Origin: Williamsia muralis
GTDB lineage: Bacteria; Actinomycetota; Actinomycetes; Mycobacteriales; Mycobacteriaceae
DNA: 64,000 nt
Direction: 5' to 3'
Assembly (NCBI RefSeq): GCF_002735905.1
Contig: NZ_PEBD01000010.1
Location: 310,001 to 374,000, forward strand
A model generated the notes under the pieces. It ran no database searches. It was given only the letters and a program-made list of their open reading frames with translations, and had not been told where the DNA came from. Each line of letters starts with the position of its first letter. Within the stretch, counting starts at the first letter, position 1. Below are positions 27,888-35,603 of the stretch, in pieces. Position numbers and translations under genes: made by a program.

Positions 27888-29369
27888 ATGTTAGTAGCCT
27901 TGGGCCTCCTGATGGTGGCCACCTTCATGTTCCTCATCATGACCAAGAGGACCACTCCGGTGGTGGGCCTCATCCTGGTCCCGATTGCCTTCGGTCTGTT
28001 CGCCGGCGCGGGCCTGGGGATCAGCGACATGATCACCGACGGCATCGAGGACCTGGCCCCGACAGCGGCGATGCTCTTCTTCGCCATCATCTACTTCGGC
28101 ATCATGATCGATGTCGGCCTGTTCGACCCGATCGTGCGCGGAGTCGTCCGGGCGGTGAAGGCCGATCCGGCGCGGCTGGTCGTGGGAACGGCGTTGCTGG
28201 CGATGGTGGTCTCCCTCGACGGTGACGGCTCCACCACATTCATCATCGTCACCTCGGCACTGTTGCCCCTCTACCTCAAGCTGGGTGTCAGTCCGGTGGT
28301 CTTGACGGTCACCGCGGGTCTGGCGAACGGCACCCTGAACATCCTCCCGTGGGGTGGGCCGACCGCGCGTGCCGCTGCGGCACTGGGCATCTCACCGTCC
28401 GAGGTGTTCATCCCGATGATCCCGTCGCTGGTTGTCGGTCTTGTCATCGTCCTCCTGTTCTCCTACCACCTCGGCCTGATGGAACGTCGCAGGATCGGTT
28501 CGATCACCATCAAGGAATCGGTGCTGGCCCGTGAATCCGCCGACGTCCTGGTCGGCGGTGGCGGAAGCACCGGCGGCGGCACCGGCAACGGCCGTGGTCG
28601 CGGACTGCGTCGAGGCACCGGTGGTTCAGGTACGGGTAATTCGGGCACAGGCGCATTCGGTGCAGGCTCCGATGAGCTCCGGAACACCGATTCGGGTGAC
28701 ACCGCAGACGCCGGCATCGTCGCAGGCGCGCTCGACCCTGATCGCGCCACGTTGCGGCCCAAGCTCTTCTGGATCAACGCGGCGCTGACCGTCGTCCTGC
28801 TCGCGGTGCTCGGAATGGACGTCGTCGCCATCCCGGTGCTGTTCATGGCGGCCGCCGGCATCGCGCTGGTGATCAACTTCCCGCACATCAAGGACCAGCA
28901 GCAGGCGATCACCAGGCACTCGTCGAGCATCGTCTCCGTGGTGGCCATGGTCCTCGCGGCGGCAGTCCTCACCGGGGTCTTCGCAGGCACCGGCATGGTG
29001 GAGGCGATCGCACAGTGGCTGACCTCCGTGCTTCCTGATTCGATGGGACCGCACCTGGCCGTCATCACCGGCCTCCTGTCGATGCCGTTCACGTTCCTCA
29101 TGAGCAACGACGCCTTCTACTTCGGTGTGCTGCCGGTGCTCTCGGAAACCGCCGCCACCTACGGGATCACCCCCGCCGAGATGGCACGAGCCTCCATCAC
29201 AGGCCAGACCGTGCACATGCAGAGCCCGCTGGTTCCGGCGATCTTGTTGCTGGTGTCGCTCGCCGGGGTATCGCTGGCCGATCACCACAAGAAGGTCCTG
29301 TGGCGCGCTGCTGCGGTCTCGGTCGCGATGCTCGTGGTCGGCACCCTTGTGGGAGCCATCCCCATCTGA
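27888..29369 (+). CDS. CitMHS-family citrate-metal symporter
   Basis: 493 residues, about 12 hydrophobic helices. The family features LVVGTALLAMVVSLDGDGSTTFII, the NILPWGGPTARAA loop and FLMSNDAFYFGVLPVL near the C-terminus are clear. CitMHS proteins import citrate complexed with Mg2+ or Ca2+. A central cytoplasmic loop (about 220-290) carries a Gly/Ser/Thr/Asn-rich stretch (VGGGGSTGGGTGNG and similar), longer than usual. I start at the ATG at 27888; an in-frame upstream extension to 27747 lacks membrane character. It is followed by a sensor kinase/regulator pair of the citrate type, so citrate-induced expression is expected. Confidence 0.88.
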   Translation: MLVALGLLMVATFMFLIMTKRTTPVVGLILVPIAFGLFAGAGLGISDMITDGIEDLAPTAAMLFFAIIYFGIMIDVGLFDPIVRGVVRAVKADPARLVVGTALLAMVVSLDGDGSTTFIIVTSALLPLYLKLGVSPVVLTVTAGLANGTLNILPWGGPTARAAAALGISPSEVFIPMIPSLVVGLVIVLLFSYHLGLMERRRIGSITIKESVLARESADVLVGGGGSTGGGTGNGRGRGLRRGTGGSGTGNSGTGAFGAGSDELRNTDSGDTADAGIVAGALDPDRATLRPKLFWINAALTVVLLAVLGMDVVAIPVLFMAAAGIALVINFPHIKDQQQAITRHSSSIVSVVAMVLAAAVLTGVFAGTGMVEAIAQWLTSVLPDSMGPHLAVITGLLSMPFTFLMSNDAFYFGVLPVLSETAATYGITPAEMARASITGQTVHMQSPLVPAILLLVSLAGVSLADHHKKVLWRAAAVSVAMLVVGTLVGAIPI

Positions 29370-29407
29370 GCGACAACTCGATCGCCGACCTGATGGCACA
29401 CAACGTG

Positions 29408-29431
29408 GGCACCCGCCGGATGGCGGGTGCC
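29408..29431 (+). terminator. Perfect hairpin between transporter and sensor kinase genes
   Basis: GGCACCCGCC (29408-29417), loop GGAT, GGCGGGTGCC (29422-29431): a perfect 10-bp stem 38 nt after the transporter stop and 12 nt before the kinase ATG. With no T-run, it may reduce readthrough or stabilise the upstream transcript end. Confidence 0.6.
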
Positions 29432-29443
29432 TACGCTGTGTTC

Positions 29444-31135
29444 ATGCGGTTGCGAAACCAGGTCCTGCTCCTGCAGGTGGTGGTGATCCTGGTCAGTCTC
29501 GGGGTCGGCTTCGGCATCGTGATCTCCGGCAGCGACGACAAACTCCGGGAGGAGTACGGCCAGCGCGCACTCGCCATCGCCAGATCGGTGGCGACCGATG
29601 ATCAGGTGCGCGCCGAGGTGGCCGCGGGCAGCGGCGACTCGCTCGACCAGAACGCCCTGGCCGACGGACCGCTCCAAGCCCAGGCAGTCGCCGTCGCCGA
29701 CCGCACCGGCGCCCTCTTCGTGGTCATCGCCAACAATCGTGGACTGAGGCTTGCGCATCCCGACACAACCGAACTGACCCGCCCCCTCAGCACCGATCCG
29801 CGCCGGGCACTCGGCGGTCGAGAGGACCTGGCCACCGACCGTGGAACGCTGGGCGAATCGGTGCGCGCCAAGGTGCCGGTTTTCGCCCCGGACTCCACCG
29901 AGGTCGTCGGGCTCGTGAGCGTCGGGATCTCCACGGAGAAGATCAGCGACGACCTGCGCGCTGATGTGATCGCCCTTGTCCTCATCGCACTTGCCGCGCT
30001 CCTCACCGGTGTCATCGGCTCGGTGCTGCTCGCGCGGCGGTGGCGTCGCCTCACCCTCGGCCTGGAACCGGATCAACTCGCCGAGCTGGTGCGTGAGCAA
30101 GGGGCGGTGCTGCACTCGATCGGTGAAGGTGTGGTGGCCATCGACCCGTCCGGTGTGGTCCGGGTGATCAACGACAAGGCGCGCACCCTGTTGGGCGTGT
30201 CCGCCGACATCGGCACCCCGGTCACCGAGGCCGGTCTGACCGCACGCGTGCTGGAGGTCGCGACCACGCCGGTGCAGACTCCGCGGTCTGCCGCAGTGGG
30301 TGACCGTGTGGTGCTGGTCAGTTCCCACCGGGTGCGGCGCGACGGCACAGATCTCGGCATCGTGCTGTCGGTGGTGGACCGCACCGACGTGGAAGCGCTT
30401 ACCCGACAACTTGATTCGATCAAGTCGATGACCGACGCGCTGCGAGCTCAGCGACACGAATCGGCGAACCGGATGCACGTCACCGCCGGGTTGCTGAGGC
30501 AAGGCGAAGCCGGCGCCGCGCTCGACTATCTGGACGAGGTGATGGGCACGGGTCCGTACGGCATCGACCTGCCCGGCAGCGAGAACATCAACGAGCCGCA
30601 CCTGCGCGCATTCCTCGACGCCAAGGCCGCCTCGGCCCGCGAGCGCGGCGTACTGCTCACGCTGGGTCCACAGACGTTGGTCTCCGGCACATTGCAGGAC
30701 CCGGTGGTCGCGACGACCATCGTGGGCAACCTCATCGACAACGCCATCGAGGCCGCCTCCGGCGGGACAACAGAGGCCGCCTCCGGCGGGACACCCGCCC
30801 AGGTCGAGGTGGAACTGATCGTCGCAGACGACACCTTGCTGGTGGTCGTGTCGGACTCCGGACCAGGTGTAGGGCTCGCCGATCCGCAACAGGTCTTCAC
30901 CGAGGGCGTCACCACCCACAAGGACAACTCCGTGCCCGGCGGACGCGGGATGGGTCTGGCACTGTCACGCCAGCTGGCGCGAACCCGCGGCGGGGACCTG
31001 ACGCTCGTGGACGCGGGCGGCGACGCCCGGCAACCCGACAACGTCCTCGGTGGCGCCGTCTTCGTCGCGCGGCTGCCCCGGATGCTGAGCCCCCACGAAC
31101 CAGCCGAACCGCTGGACGAGGAGCCGGTGCGATGA
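29444..31135 (+). CDS. Sensor histidine kinase, CitA/DcuS/DpiB type
   Basis: 563 residues. Transmembrane helix at about 7-26, extracytoplasmic sensor domain to about 165, second helix about 170-192, then a cytoplasmic PAS domain (EQGAVLHSIGEGVVAIDPSG onward). The phosphoacceptor is in QRHESANRMHVTAGLL, the HxxxN form of the CitA family. The ATPase N-box is NLIDNAIEAAS; G-boxes are SDSGPGV and GGRGMGLAL. Beside the N-box a 24-bp tandem duplication inserts EAASGGT twice. ATG at 29444 follows the hairpin; earlier starts would place it in the stem. It overlaps the regulator gene by ATGA. It probably senses external citrate or a similar carboxylate. Confidence 0.9.
   Translation: MRLRNQVLLLQVVVILVSLGVGFGIVISGSDDKLREEYGQRALAIARSVATDDQVRAEVAAGSGDSLDQNALADGPLQAQAVAVADRTGALFVVIANNRGLRLAHPDTTELTRPLSTDPRRALGGREDLATDRGTLGESVRAKVPVFAPDSTEVVGLVSVGISTEKISDDLRADVIALVLIALAALLTGVIGSVLLARRWRRLTLGLEPDQLAELVREQGAVLHSIGEGVVAIDPSGVVRVINDKARTLLGVSADIGTPVTEAGLTARVLEVATTPVQTPRSAAVGDRVVLVSSHRVRRDGTDLGIVLSVVDRTDVEALTRQLDSIKSMTDALRAQRHESANRMHVTAGLLRQGEAGAALDYLDEVMGTGPYGIDLPGSENINEPHLRAFLDAKAASARERGVLLTLGPQTLVSGTLQDPVVATTIVGNLIDNAIEAASGGTTEAASGGTPAQVEVELIVADDTLLVVVSDSGPGVGLADPQQVFTEGVTTHKDNSVPGGRGMGLALSRQLARTRGGDLTLVDAGGDARQPDNVLGGAVFVARLPRMLSPHEPAEPLDEEPVR
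30749..30796 (+). repeat. 24-bp in-frame tandem duplication in the kinase ATPase domain
   Basis: Two adjacent 24-bp units starting GAGGCCGCCTCCGGCGGGAC match at 21 of 24 positions and encode EAASGGTT and EAASGGTP just after the N-box. Confidence 0.8.
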
Positions 31136-31821
31136 CAGCCCGGGAGTTCAAGGTGCTCATCGTGGACGACGACTTCCGGGTCGCCGGCCTGCATGCGTCC
31201 ATCGTCGAGGCCGTGGGTGGGTTCTCGGTGGCGGGCACAGCCGGCGGTCGTGAGCAGGCCCGGTCGATCCTCGCCGAACAACCCGACGTCGACCTTGCTC
31301 TCATCGACGTCCACCTGCCCGACGGATCCGGTCTCGAGCTGGCGAATCAGATCGGCTGCGACACGTTTGTCGTCAGCGCCGAGACGGACAGCGCCGCCAT
31401 CCGGCGCGCGTTCCGCGGTGGGGCGCTGACGTACCTCATCAAGCCGTTCGAGAACACCGAACTCGCGCGTCGCCTGTCCGCGTACGCCCAGTACCGGCGC
31501 ATCCTGGCCGCCCCCGCGATCGACCAGAGCACCGTCGACGCCGCGGTCAGCGCATTGCGGTTCGGCCGCGTTGCCCGGGAGAGCGCCGAAAGTGGTTCTC
31601 ACACAGAGCAGCTGATCCTGGGGGCGTTCGCGCAATCAGGCCAGGTGATGTTCGCCGACGAGGTGTCCGCGGCGGTCGGCATCTCCCCGCCCACCGCCCG
31701 CCGGCATCTCGCCCACATGGTGGCATCGGGGAAGCTCGCGATGCGCCTGCGCTACGGCGCCACCGGCAGGCCCAAACAGGAGTACCGCCTGCCTGGTGAG
31801 GGCCGATCGGCAGTAGATTGA
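31132..31821 (+). CDS. Response regulator, CitB/DpiA/DcuR type
   Basis: 229 residues. The receiver domain (about 7-120) has the acidic pair in LIVDDDFR, the phosphorylation aspartate in LALIDVHLPDGSG and the lysine in YLIKPF. The C-terminal half contains a helix-turn-helix around DEVSAAVGISPPTARRHLAHM (about 172-192), ending in a winged region GRPKQEYRL. The ATG at 31132 overlaps the kinase stop by 4 bp. It should be phosphorylated by that kinase and control the CitMHS gene upstream. Confidence 0.92.
   Translation: MTAREFKVLIVDDDFRVAGLHASIVEAVGGFSVAGTAGGREQARSILAEQPDVDLALIDVHLPDGSGLELANQIGCDTFVVSAETDSAAIRRAFRGGALTYLIKPFENTELARRLSAYAQYRRILAAPAIDQSTVDAAVSALRFGRVARESAESGSHTEQLILGAFAQSGQVMFADEVSAAVGISPPTARRHLAHMVASGKLAMRLRYGATGRPKQEYRLPGEGRSAVD
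31814..31819 (+). promoter_or_regulatory. -10 element inside the end of the response regulator gene
   Basis: TAGATT lies at the last codons of the regulator gene and ends 7 nt before a GTG at 31827, the spacing of leaderless actinobacterial promoters. It would drive the adenylate cyclase with its short upstream ORF. Confidence 0.4.
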
Positions 31822-31826
31822 CCTGC

Positions 31827-31862
31827 GTGAAACCCACTCGCACCACAACGGAACGCCGATGA
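31827..31862 (+). CDS. Possible 11-codon leader peptide coupled to the adenylate cyclase
   Basis: GTG at 31827 opens an 11-residue frame (KPTRTTTERR after the initiator) whose TGA overlaps the cyclase ATG by 4 bp (ATGA). A TANNNT box 7 nt before the GTG and the absence of a good Shine-Dalgarno for the cyclase suggest that ribosomes reach the cyclase by reinitiation. Too short for homology, so this is inferred from spacing. Confidence 0.4.
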   Translation: MKPTRTTTERR

Positions 31863-33412
31863 GGCTCTGGCGGCGCGAGTCGGACTACGGATCCATCCTC
31901 CTGGGGTCCACGCAGGACTCCGTCCACAAGAAGCGGATCCGGATCCAGCTCCTGATCTCCGTCGGTGTTCTCACCGCCAACGCCATCGGTGCCGGCATGG
32001 TGATCCTCCTGGTGACCATCGGCATCCCGGAGCCGAGCGTGTTGCAGTCCGGTCTGTGGTGGGTCAACTTCATCGTGGTGCCGGTCTATGTGTCACTGGC
32101 GTTCCTGATCGGGCTGTGGGTGGGCACCACCCGGGTACTGCGACGACTCCGGTGGGCATTGCGCGACGAACCGCCGACGGCGGCCCAGGCGCGCGCAGCA
32201 CTGAAGGCGCCCGCACTGCTCACCAGGCTGCAGGCCGCACTGTGGGTGGTGGCAGGCATCCTGTTCACCACCGCATACGGGGTCTACGACGCTGCCCTCA
32301 TCCCCAAGATCGCATTCGTGATCGGGCTCTCGGCGGCAGTTGTGTGCGCCATCGCATATCTGCTGACCGAGTTCTCCCTCCGGCCGGTGGCGGCGCAGGC
32401 TCTCGAAGCCGGGCACGTCCGCGCTGCCCGCCGCGGCAGTCTGCGCACCCGCGGAATGCTGACCTGGTCGGTGGGGTCGGGCATCCCCATCGTCGGGGTG
32501 ATGCTCGTGGTCATCTTCGGGCTGCTCCGCGACGACACCACCAAGGTCGACATCTTCATCGCCGTCACGGTCCTGAGCGCCACCGCACTGTTCACCGGGT
32601 CGATCCTCAACTTCCTCAGCATGGACAGTATCGTCGCGCCCATCCGTACCGTCCGGCAGGGGATGAGCCGGATTCGCAGCGGAGACAACGACGTTCGGGT
32701 GGTGGTCTTCGACGGCACCGAACTCGGCGACCTGCAGGCTGGCTTCAACTCCATGGTCGCCGGTCTCGGAGAACGCGAGCGCCTGCGCGACCTGTTCGGC
32801 CGTCACGTCGGCAAGGAGGTTGCCGAGGCCGCCTTGGCACAGGACCCCGAACTCGGCGGCAGCGAACAGACCGTCGCAGTGCTGTTCATCGACGTCATCG
32901 GCTCCACCACCTTGGCCGCCACCCGCCCGCCCGCAGACGTGGTGAACATCCTGAACCAGTTCTTCGCCGTGGTGGTGTCGACCGTCGAGAAGCACGACGG
33001 ACTGGTCAACAAGTTCCAGGGCGACGCGGTGCTCGCCGTCTTCGGGGCCCCGATCGGCCTGTCCGACGCCGCCGCGTCGGCCCTCGTCGCCGCCCGCGAG
33101 ATCAGTGACGAACTGGCCATCAAGGTGCCGCAACTTCAGGCGGGCATCGGGGTGGCCTACGGCCCGGTGGTCGCGGGCAACGTGGGTGCCATCCAACGTT
33201 TCGAGTACACCGTCATCGGCGACGCGGTGAACGAGGCCGCCCGTCTCAGTGAACTCGCGAAAAAAGACCCGCGCCGCCCTCTGTCCTCGGGCCGCGCGGT
33301 CGAGGCGGCGTCGAAAGCAGAAGCGGCACAATGGCACCACCAGGATTCGACGGTGCTACGTGGACGCTCCGAAGCCACCGAGGTGTACGCGACCCAGACG
33401 TCGCCCGACTGA
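31859..33412 (+). CDS. Membrane-bound class III adenylate cyclase with HAMP domain
   Basis: 517 residues. Six hydrophobic helices span about 28-255, followed by a HAMP domain (APIRTVRQGMSRIRSGD) and the cyclase homology domain from about 325. Metal aspartates are in FIDVIGSTTLA and in KFQGDAVLAVFGAP, where the lysine specifies adenine. IGDAVNEAARL carries the second specificity aspartate and the transition-state Asn and Arg. The layout equals the mycobacterial Rv1318c-Rv1320c/Rv3645 type. The product is cAMP, used by CRP/GlxR-like regulators. It follows the citrate two-component genes with 37 bp spacing, joined through a short upstream ORF. Confidence 0.92.
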   Translation: MRLWRRESDYGSILLGSTQDSVHKKRIRIQLLISVGVLTANAIGAGMVILLVTIGIPEPSVLQSGLWWVNFIVVPVYVSLAFLIGLWVGTTRVLRRLRWALRDEPPTAAQARAALKAPALLTRLQAALWVVAGILFTTAYGVYDAALIPKIAFVIGLSAAVVCAIAYLLTEFSLRPVAAQALEAGHVRAARRGSLRTRGMLTWSVGSGIPIVGVMLVVIFGLLRDDTTKVDIFIAVTVLSATALFTGSILNFLSMDSIVAPIRTVRQGMSRIRSGDNDVRVVVFDGTELGDLQAGFNSMVAGLGERERLRDLFGRHVGKEVAEAALAQDPELGGSEQTVAVLFIDVIGSTTLAATRPPADVVNILNQFFAVVVSTVEKHDGLVNKFQGDAVLAVFGAPIGLSDAAASALVAAREISDELAIKVPQLQAGIGVAYGPVVAGNVGAIQRFEYTVIGDAVNEAARLSELAKKDPRRPLSSGRAVEAASKAEAAQWHHQDSTVLRGRSEATEVYATQTSPD

Positions 33413-33422
33413 CACACCGCTC

Positions 33423-33474
33423 GTCACAACTGCTTCCGGCTGTCGACTGTCACAACTGCTTTCGGCTGTCGCCG
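33423..33474. repeat. 26-bp tandem duplication at the 3' end of the antiporter gene
   Basis: Two adjacent units beginning GTCACAACTGCTT match at all but about 4 positions. The second contains the antiporter stop codon (33450), so the duplication copies the last codons (DSRKQL) past the stop, between two convergent genes. Confidence 0.7.
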
Positions 33475-35045
33475 AGACCTTCTGCGAGATCGAGCTGCCG
33501 CAACGCGCTCCGAAGCACCTCGTCGTCGATCCGCCCGCGGTCGCGTTCGTCGATGAACACCTCGCGCTGAATCTGGATGAGCTCGTTGCGGATCCGGTTG
33601 TACGCCTCCGTCGGACTCTCGCCGATCTCGTCGGAGTCCCGGCCCAGTCCTTCCCACGCAAGGTTCTTGCGGGCCCGGATCCAGTGCTCCAAGATCTTCA
33701 CCTGCTCCAGGCGGGCGTCGCCCTCGGGTATCTCCGCCTTGATCTGCTCGAGCCGCGCGAACGCGGTCCGGCCGGCGCGGTCCTGGGCGCGGGCCAGGCC
33801 AACGAGATCTGCCTGCCTCTCATCGCCCTGCACACCGAGCCACCTGATGAGCAGTGGCAGCGTGGTCCCCTGCAACAACAGGGTCCCGACCACCACCACG
33901 AAGGTGAGGAACAAGATCGCGTCGCGGGCCGGGAACTGTGAACCGTCGTCGACGGTGAGTGGAATGGCAAAGGCCGCAGCAAGACTGACCACCCCGCGCA
34001 TCCCGGCCCACGACACCACGAACACCGCGCCGGGCTGTGGATACGGTTCACGCTCACGTATTCGTGGGAACAGCCGGGCACCGTATGTCGCCCCGAACAC
34101 CCAGACGATGCGGATCGCGATGGTCGCGGCGAACACCGCCGCCGCGGCCCAGCAGATCGCGGCCGTCGAGCGGTCTCCCAGCCCTTCGATGACCTGAGGG
34201 AGCTGGAGTCCGATGAGCAGGAACACAAACGACTCGAGGATGGCGTCGATCGAACGCCAGACGGCGGTGTCCTGCAAGCGGGTCGCGTACCCCTCGCGCA
34301 CCGACCGCTGGCCCAGATAGAGGCCCGCCGCGACAACCGCGATCACACCCGATGCGTGGATCTCCTCGGCGACGAAGTAGATCGCGAATGGCGCGATGAT
34401 CCCCAGGGCCGTCTCCATCGGGGGATCGGTGAGGAAGTGGCGCATGAAGGCGACCGCGAGCCCGGCAGCGAGTCCCACGATCAGGCCGCCGACGGCAGCG
34501 ATCAGGAAAGCCAGGATGCCGTCCCACACGGTGGTGGTCGCGCCCACCGCCGCGGCCAGCGCCAAGCGGTAGGCCGTCAGGGCGGTGGCGTCGTTGAGCA
34601 GGCTCTCGCCGCCCAGCAGCGTCATCACGCGCCGGGGCAGGCCCAGACGACGCCCGACGGCCTGCGCAGACACAGCATCGGGCGGCGCGATCACCGCACC
34701 CAGAACGAAGGCGGCGGCCCAGGGGAGGTCGGGGACCGCGTAGTACGCGACCACTCCGACCCCCGCGGTGGTTGCGAGCGGCAGCCCGACCGCCAGCAGT
34801 CCGACCGCGCGCACGTTCTTGCGCAGCGCCACATAGGAACTGTCCAGGGCCGCCGAGTAGAGCAGCGGCGGCAACACCGCGAACAAGACCAGCTCCGGTT
34901 CCAGGGTGAACTCGGGAAGACCTGGGATCCAGCCGAGCCCCAGCCCCACCACCACCAGCACCAACGGGGCAGAGAGGCCGAATCGGCGACAGATGGCGGC
35001 CAGGATCACCGCGACCACGGCGACGATCAACAGTCCCTCGTCCAC
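33450..35045 (-). CDS. Na+/H+ antiporter, CPA1 family
   Basis: 531 residues. About 12 transmembrane helices to residue ~400, then a cytoplasmic C-terminal region (about 405-531) rich in charged helices. The ion-binding motif is in GGESLLNDATALTAYRL (the ND pair), with VLGAVIAPPDAVSAQAV and SWAGMRGVVSLAAAFAIPL as in other bacterial CPA1 members. It exchanges cytoplasmic Na+ (or K+) for H+. The GTG at 35045 has GGAGG upstream and is preferred to the GTG at 35072, which would add nine residues. It is divergent from the zinc-finger gene. Confidence 0.9.
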   Translation of the reverse strand: MDEGLLIVAVVAVILAAICRRFGLSAPLVLVVVGLGLGWIPGLPEFTLEPELVLFAVLPPLLYSAALDSSYVALRKNVRAVGLLAVGLPLATTAGVGVVAYYAVPDLPWAAAFVLGAVIAPPDAVSAQAVGRRLGLPRRVMTLLGGESLLNDATALTAYRLALAAAVGATTTVWDGILAFLIAAVGGLIVGLAAGLAVAFMRHFLTDPPMETALGIIAPFAIYFVAEEIHASGVIAVVAAGLYLGQRSVREGYATRLQDTAVWRSIDAILESFVFLLIGLQLPQVIEGLGDRSTAAICWAAAAVFAATIAIRIVWVFGATYGARLFPRIREREPYPQPGAVFVVSWAGMRGVVSLAAAFAIPLTVDDGSQFPARDAILFLTFVVVVGTLLLQGTTLPLLIRWLGVQGDERQADLVGLARAQDRAGRTAFARLEQIKAEIPEGDARLEQVKILEHWIRARKNLAWEGLGRDSDEIGESPTEAYNRIRNELIQIQREVFIDERDRGRIDDEVLRSALRQLDLAEGLGDSRKQL

Positions 35046-35185
35046 CGCCCGAATTCCTCCCTCAGCGCACACCCGACCGAACCAGCCAAAGATACGGGAG
35101 AATGGAACTGTTCTCGCCGCAGACGTCTCCCGCCGCCGAGGCCTGCGGCCTGAGCCCGCTCGCGAACCACATGAGGAAGGACCTG

Positions 35186-35530
35186 ATGCGCAACCCCATC
35201 CGGTCGGTCATGCACCGCAACATCAAACCGTCCACATTGCTCGCCGACGTGGCGGACGAACTGTGCCCCGAACTCGTCCAGACCAGTGAGGATCCGTCGG
35301 CGGACCCACCCGTGGACTCGCAAGATGCATGCCAGGACTGCGTTGCCGAGGGGGTCGATCACTGGGCCCACCTTCGTAAATGCCTGACCTGCGGACACAT
35401 CGCCTGCTGTGATTCGAGTCCCCGCAAGCACGCCACCGCACATTTCAAGTCCACCGGGCACCCTGTGATGCGTTCGGCCGAGCCCGGCGAGACGTGGCGC
35501 TGGTGCTATCGGCATGCCCAGATGGGCTGA
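35186..35530 (+). CDS. UBP-type zinc finger protein
   Basis: 114 residues from the ATG at 35186, which has AGGAAGG 5 nt upstream; an ATG at 35102 would add 28 unrelated residues. CQDCVAEG, LRKCLTCGHIACCDSS and RKHATAHFKSTGHPVM give the Cys/His pattern of the ZnF-UBP domain, in bacteria found as a small standalone protein often beside Na+/H+ antiporters. It lies divergent to such an antiporter here. A regulatory or accessory role for that transporter is a reasonable guess; no direct evidence. Confidence 0.8.
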   Translation: MRNPIRSVMHRNIKPSTLLADVADELCPELVQTSEDPSADPPVDSQDACQDCVAEGVDHWAHLRKCLTCGHIACCDSSPRKHATAHFKSTGHPVMRSAEPGETWRWCYRHAQMG

Positions 35531-35590
35531 CCCGGCCCCGGCAGTCCGCGCCCGGTGATCGTCAGGTGTAAAACGGCCGACCGAAGGCGC

Positions 35591-35596
35591 TAGCCT
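35591..35596 (+). promoter_or_regulatory. -10 element of a probable leaderless purT promoter
   Basis: TAGCCT ends 7 nt before the GTG at 35604; a second TAGCCT directly follows it. There is no Shine-Dalgarno before the start. Confidence 0.45.
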
Positions 35597-35603
35597 TAGC
35601 CTT

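Noticed and set aside
29282-30919. 545-residue minus-strand frame
   Set aside because: It is antisense to the sensor kinase, which has complete H, N and G boxes; it is Gly/His/Asp-rich as GC-rich shadows are.
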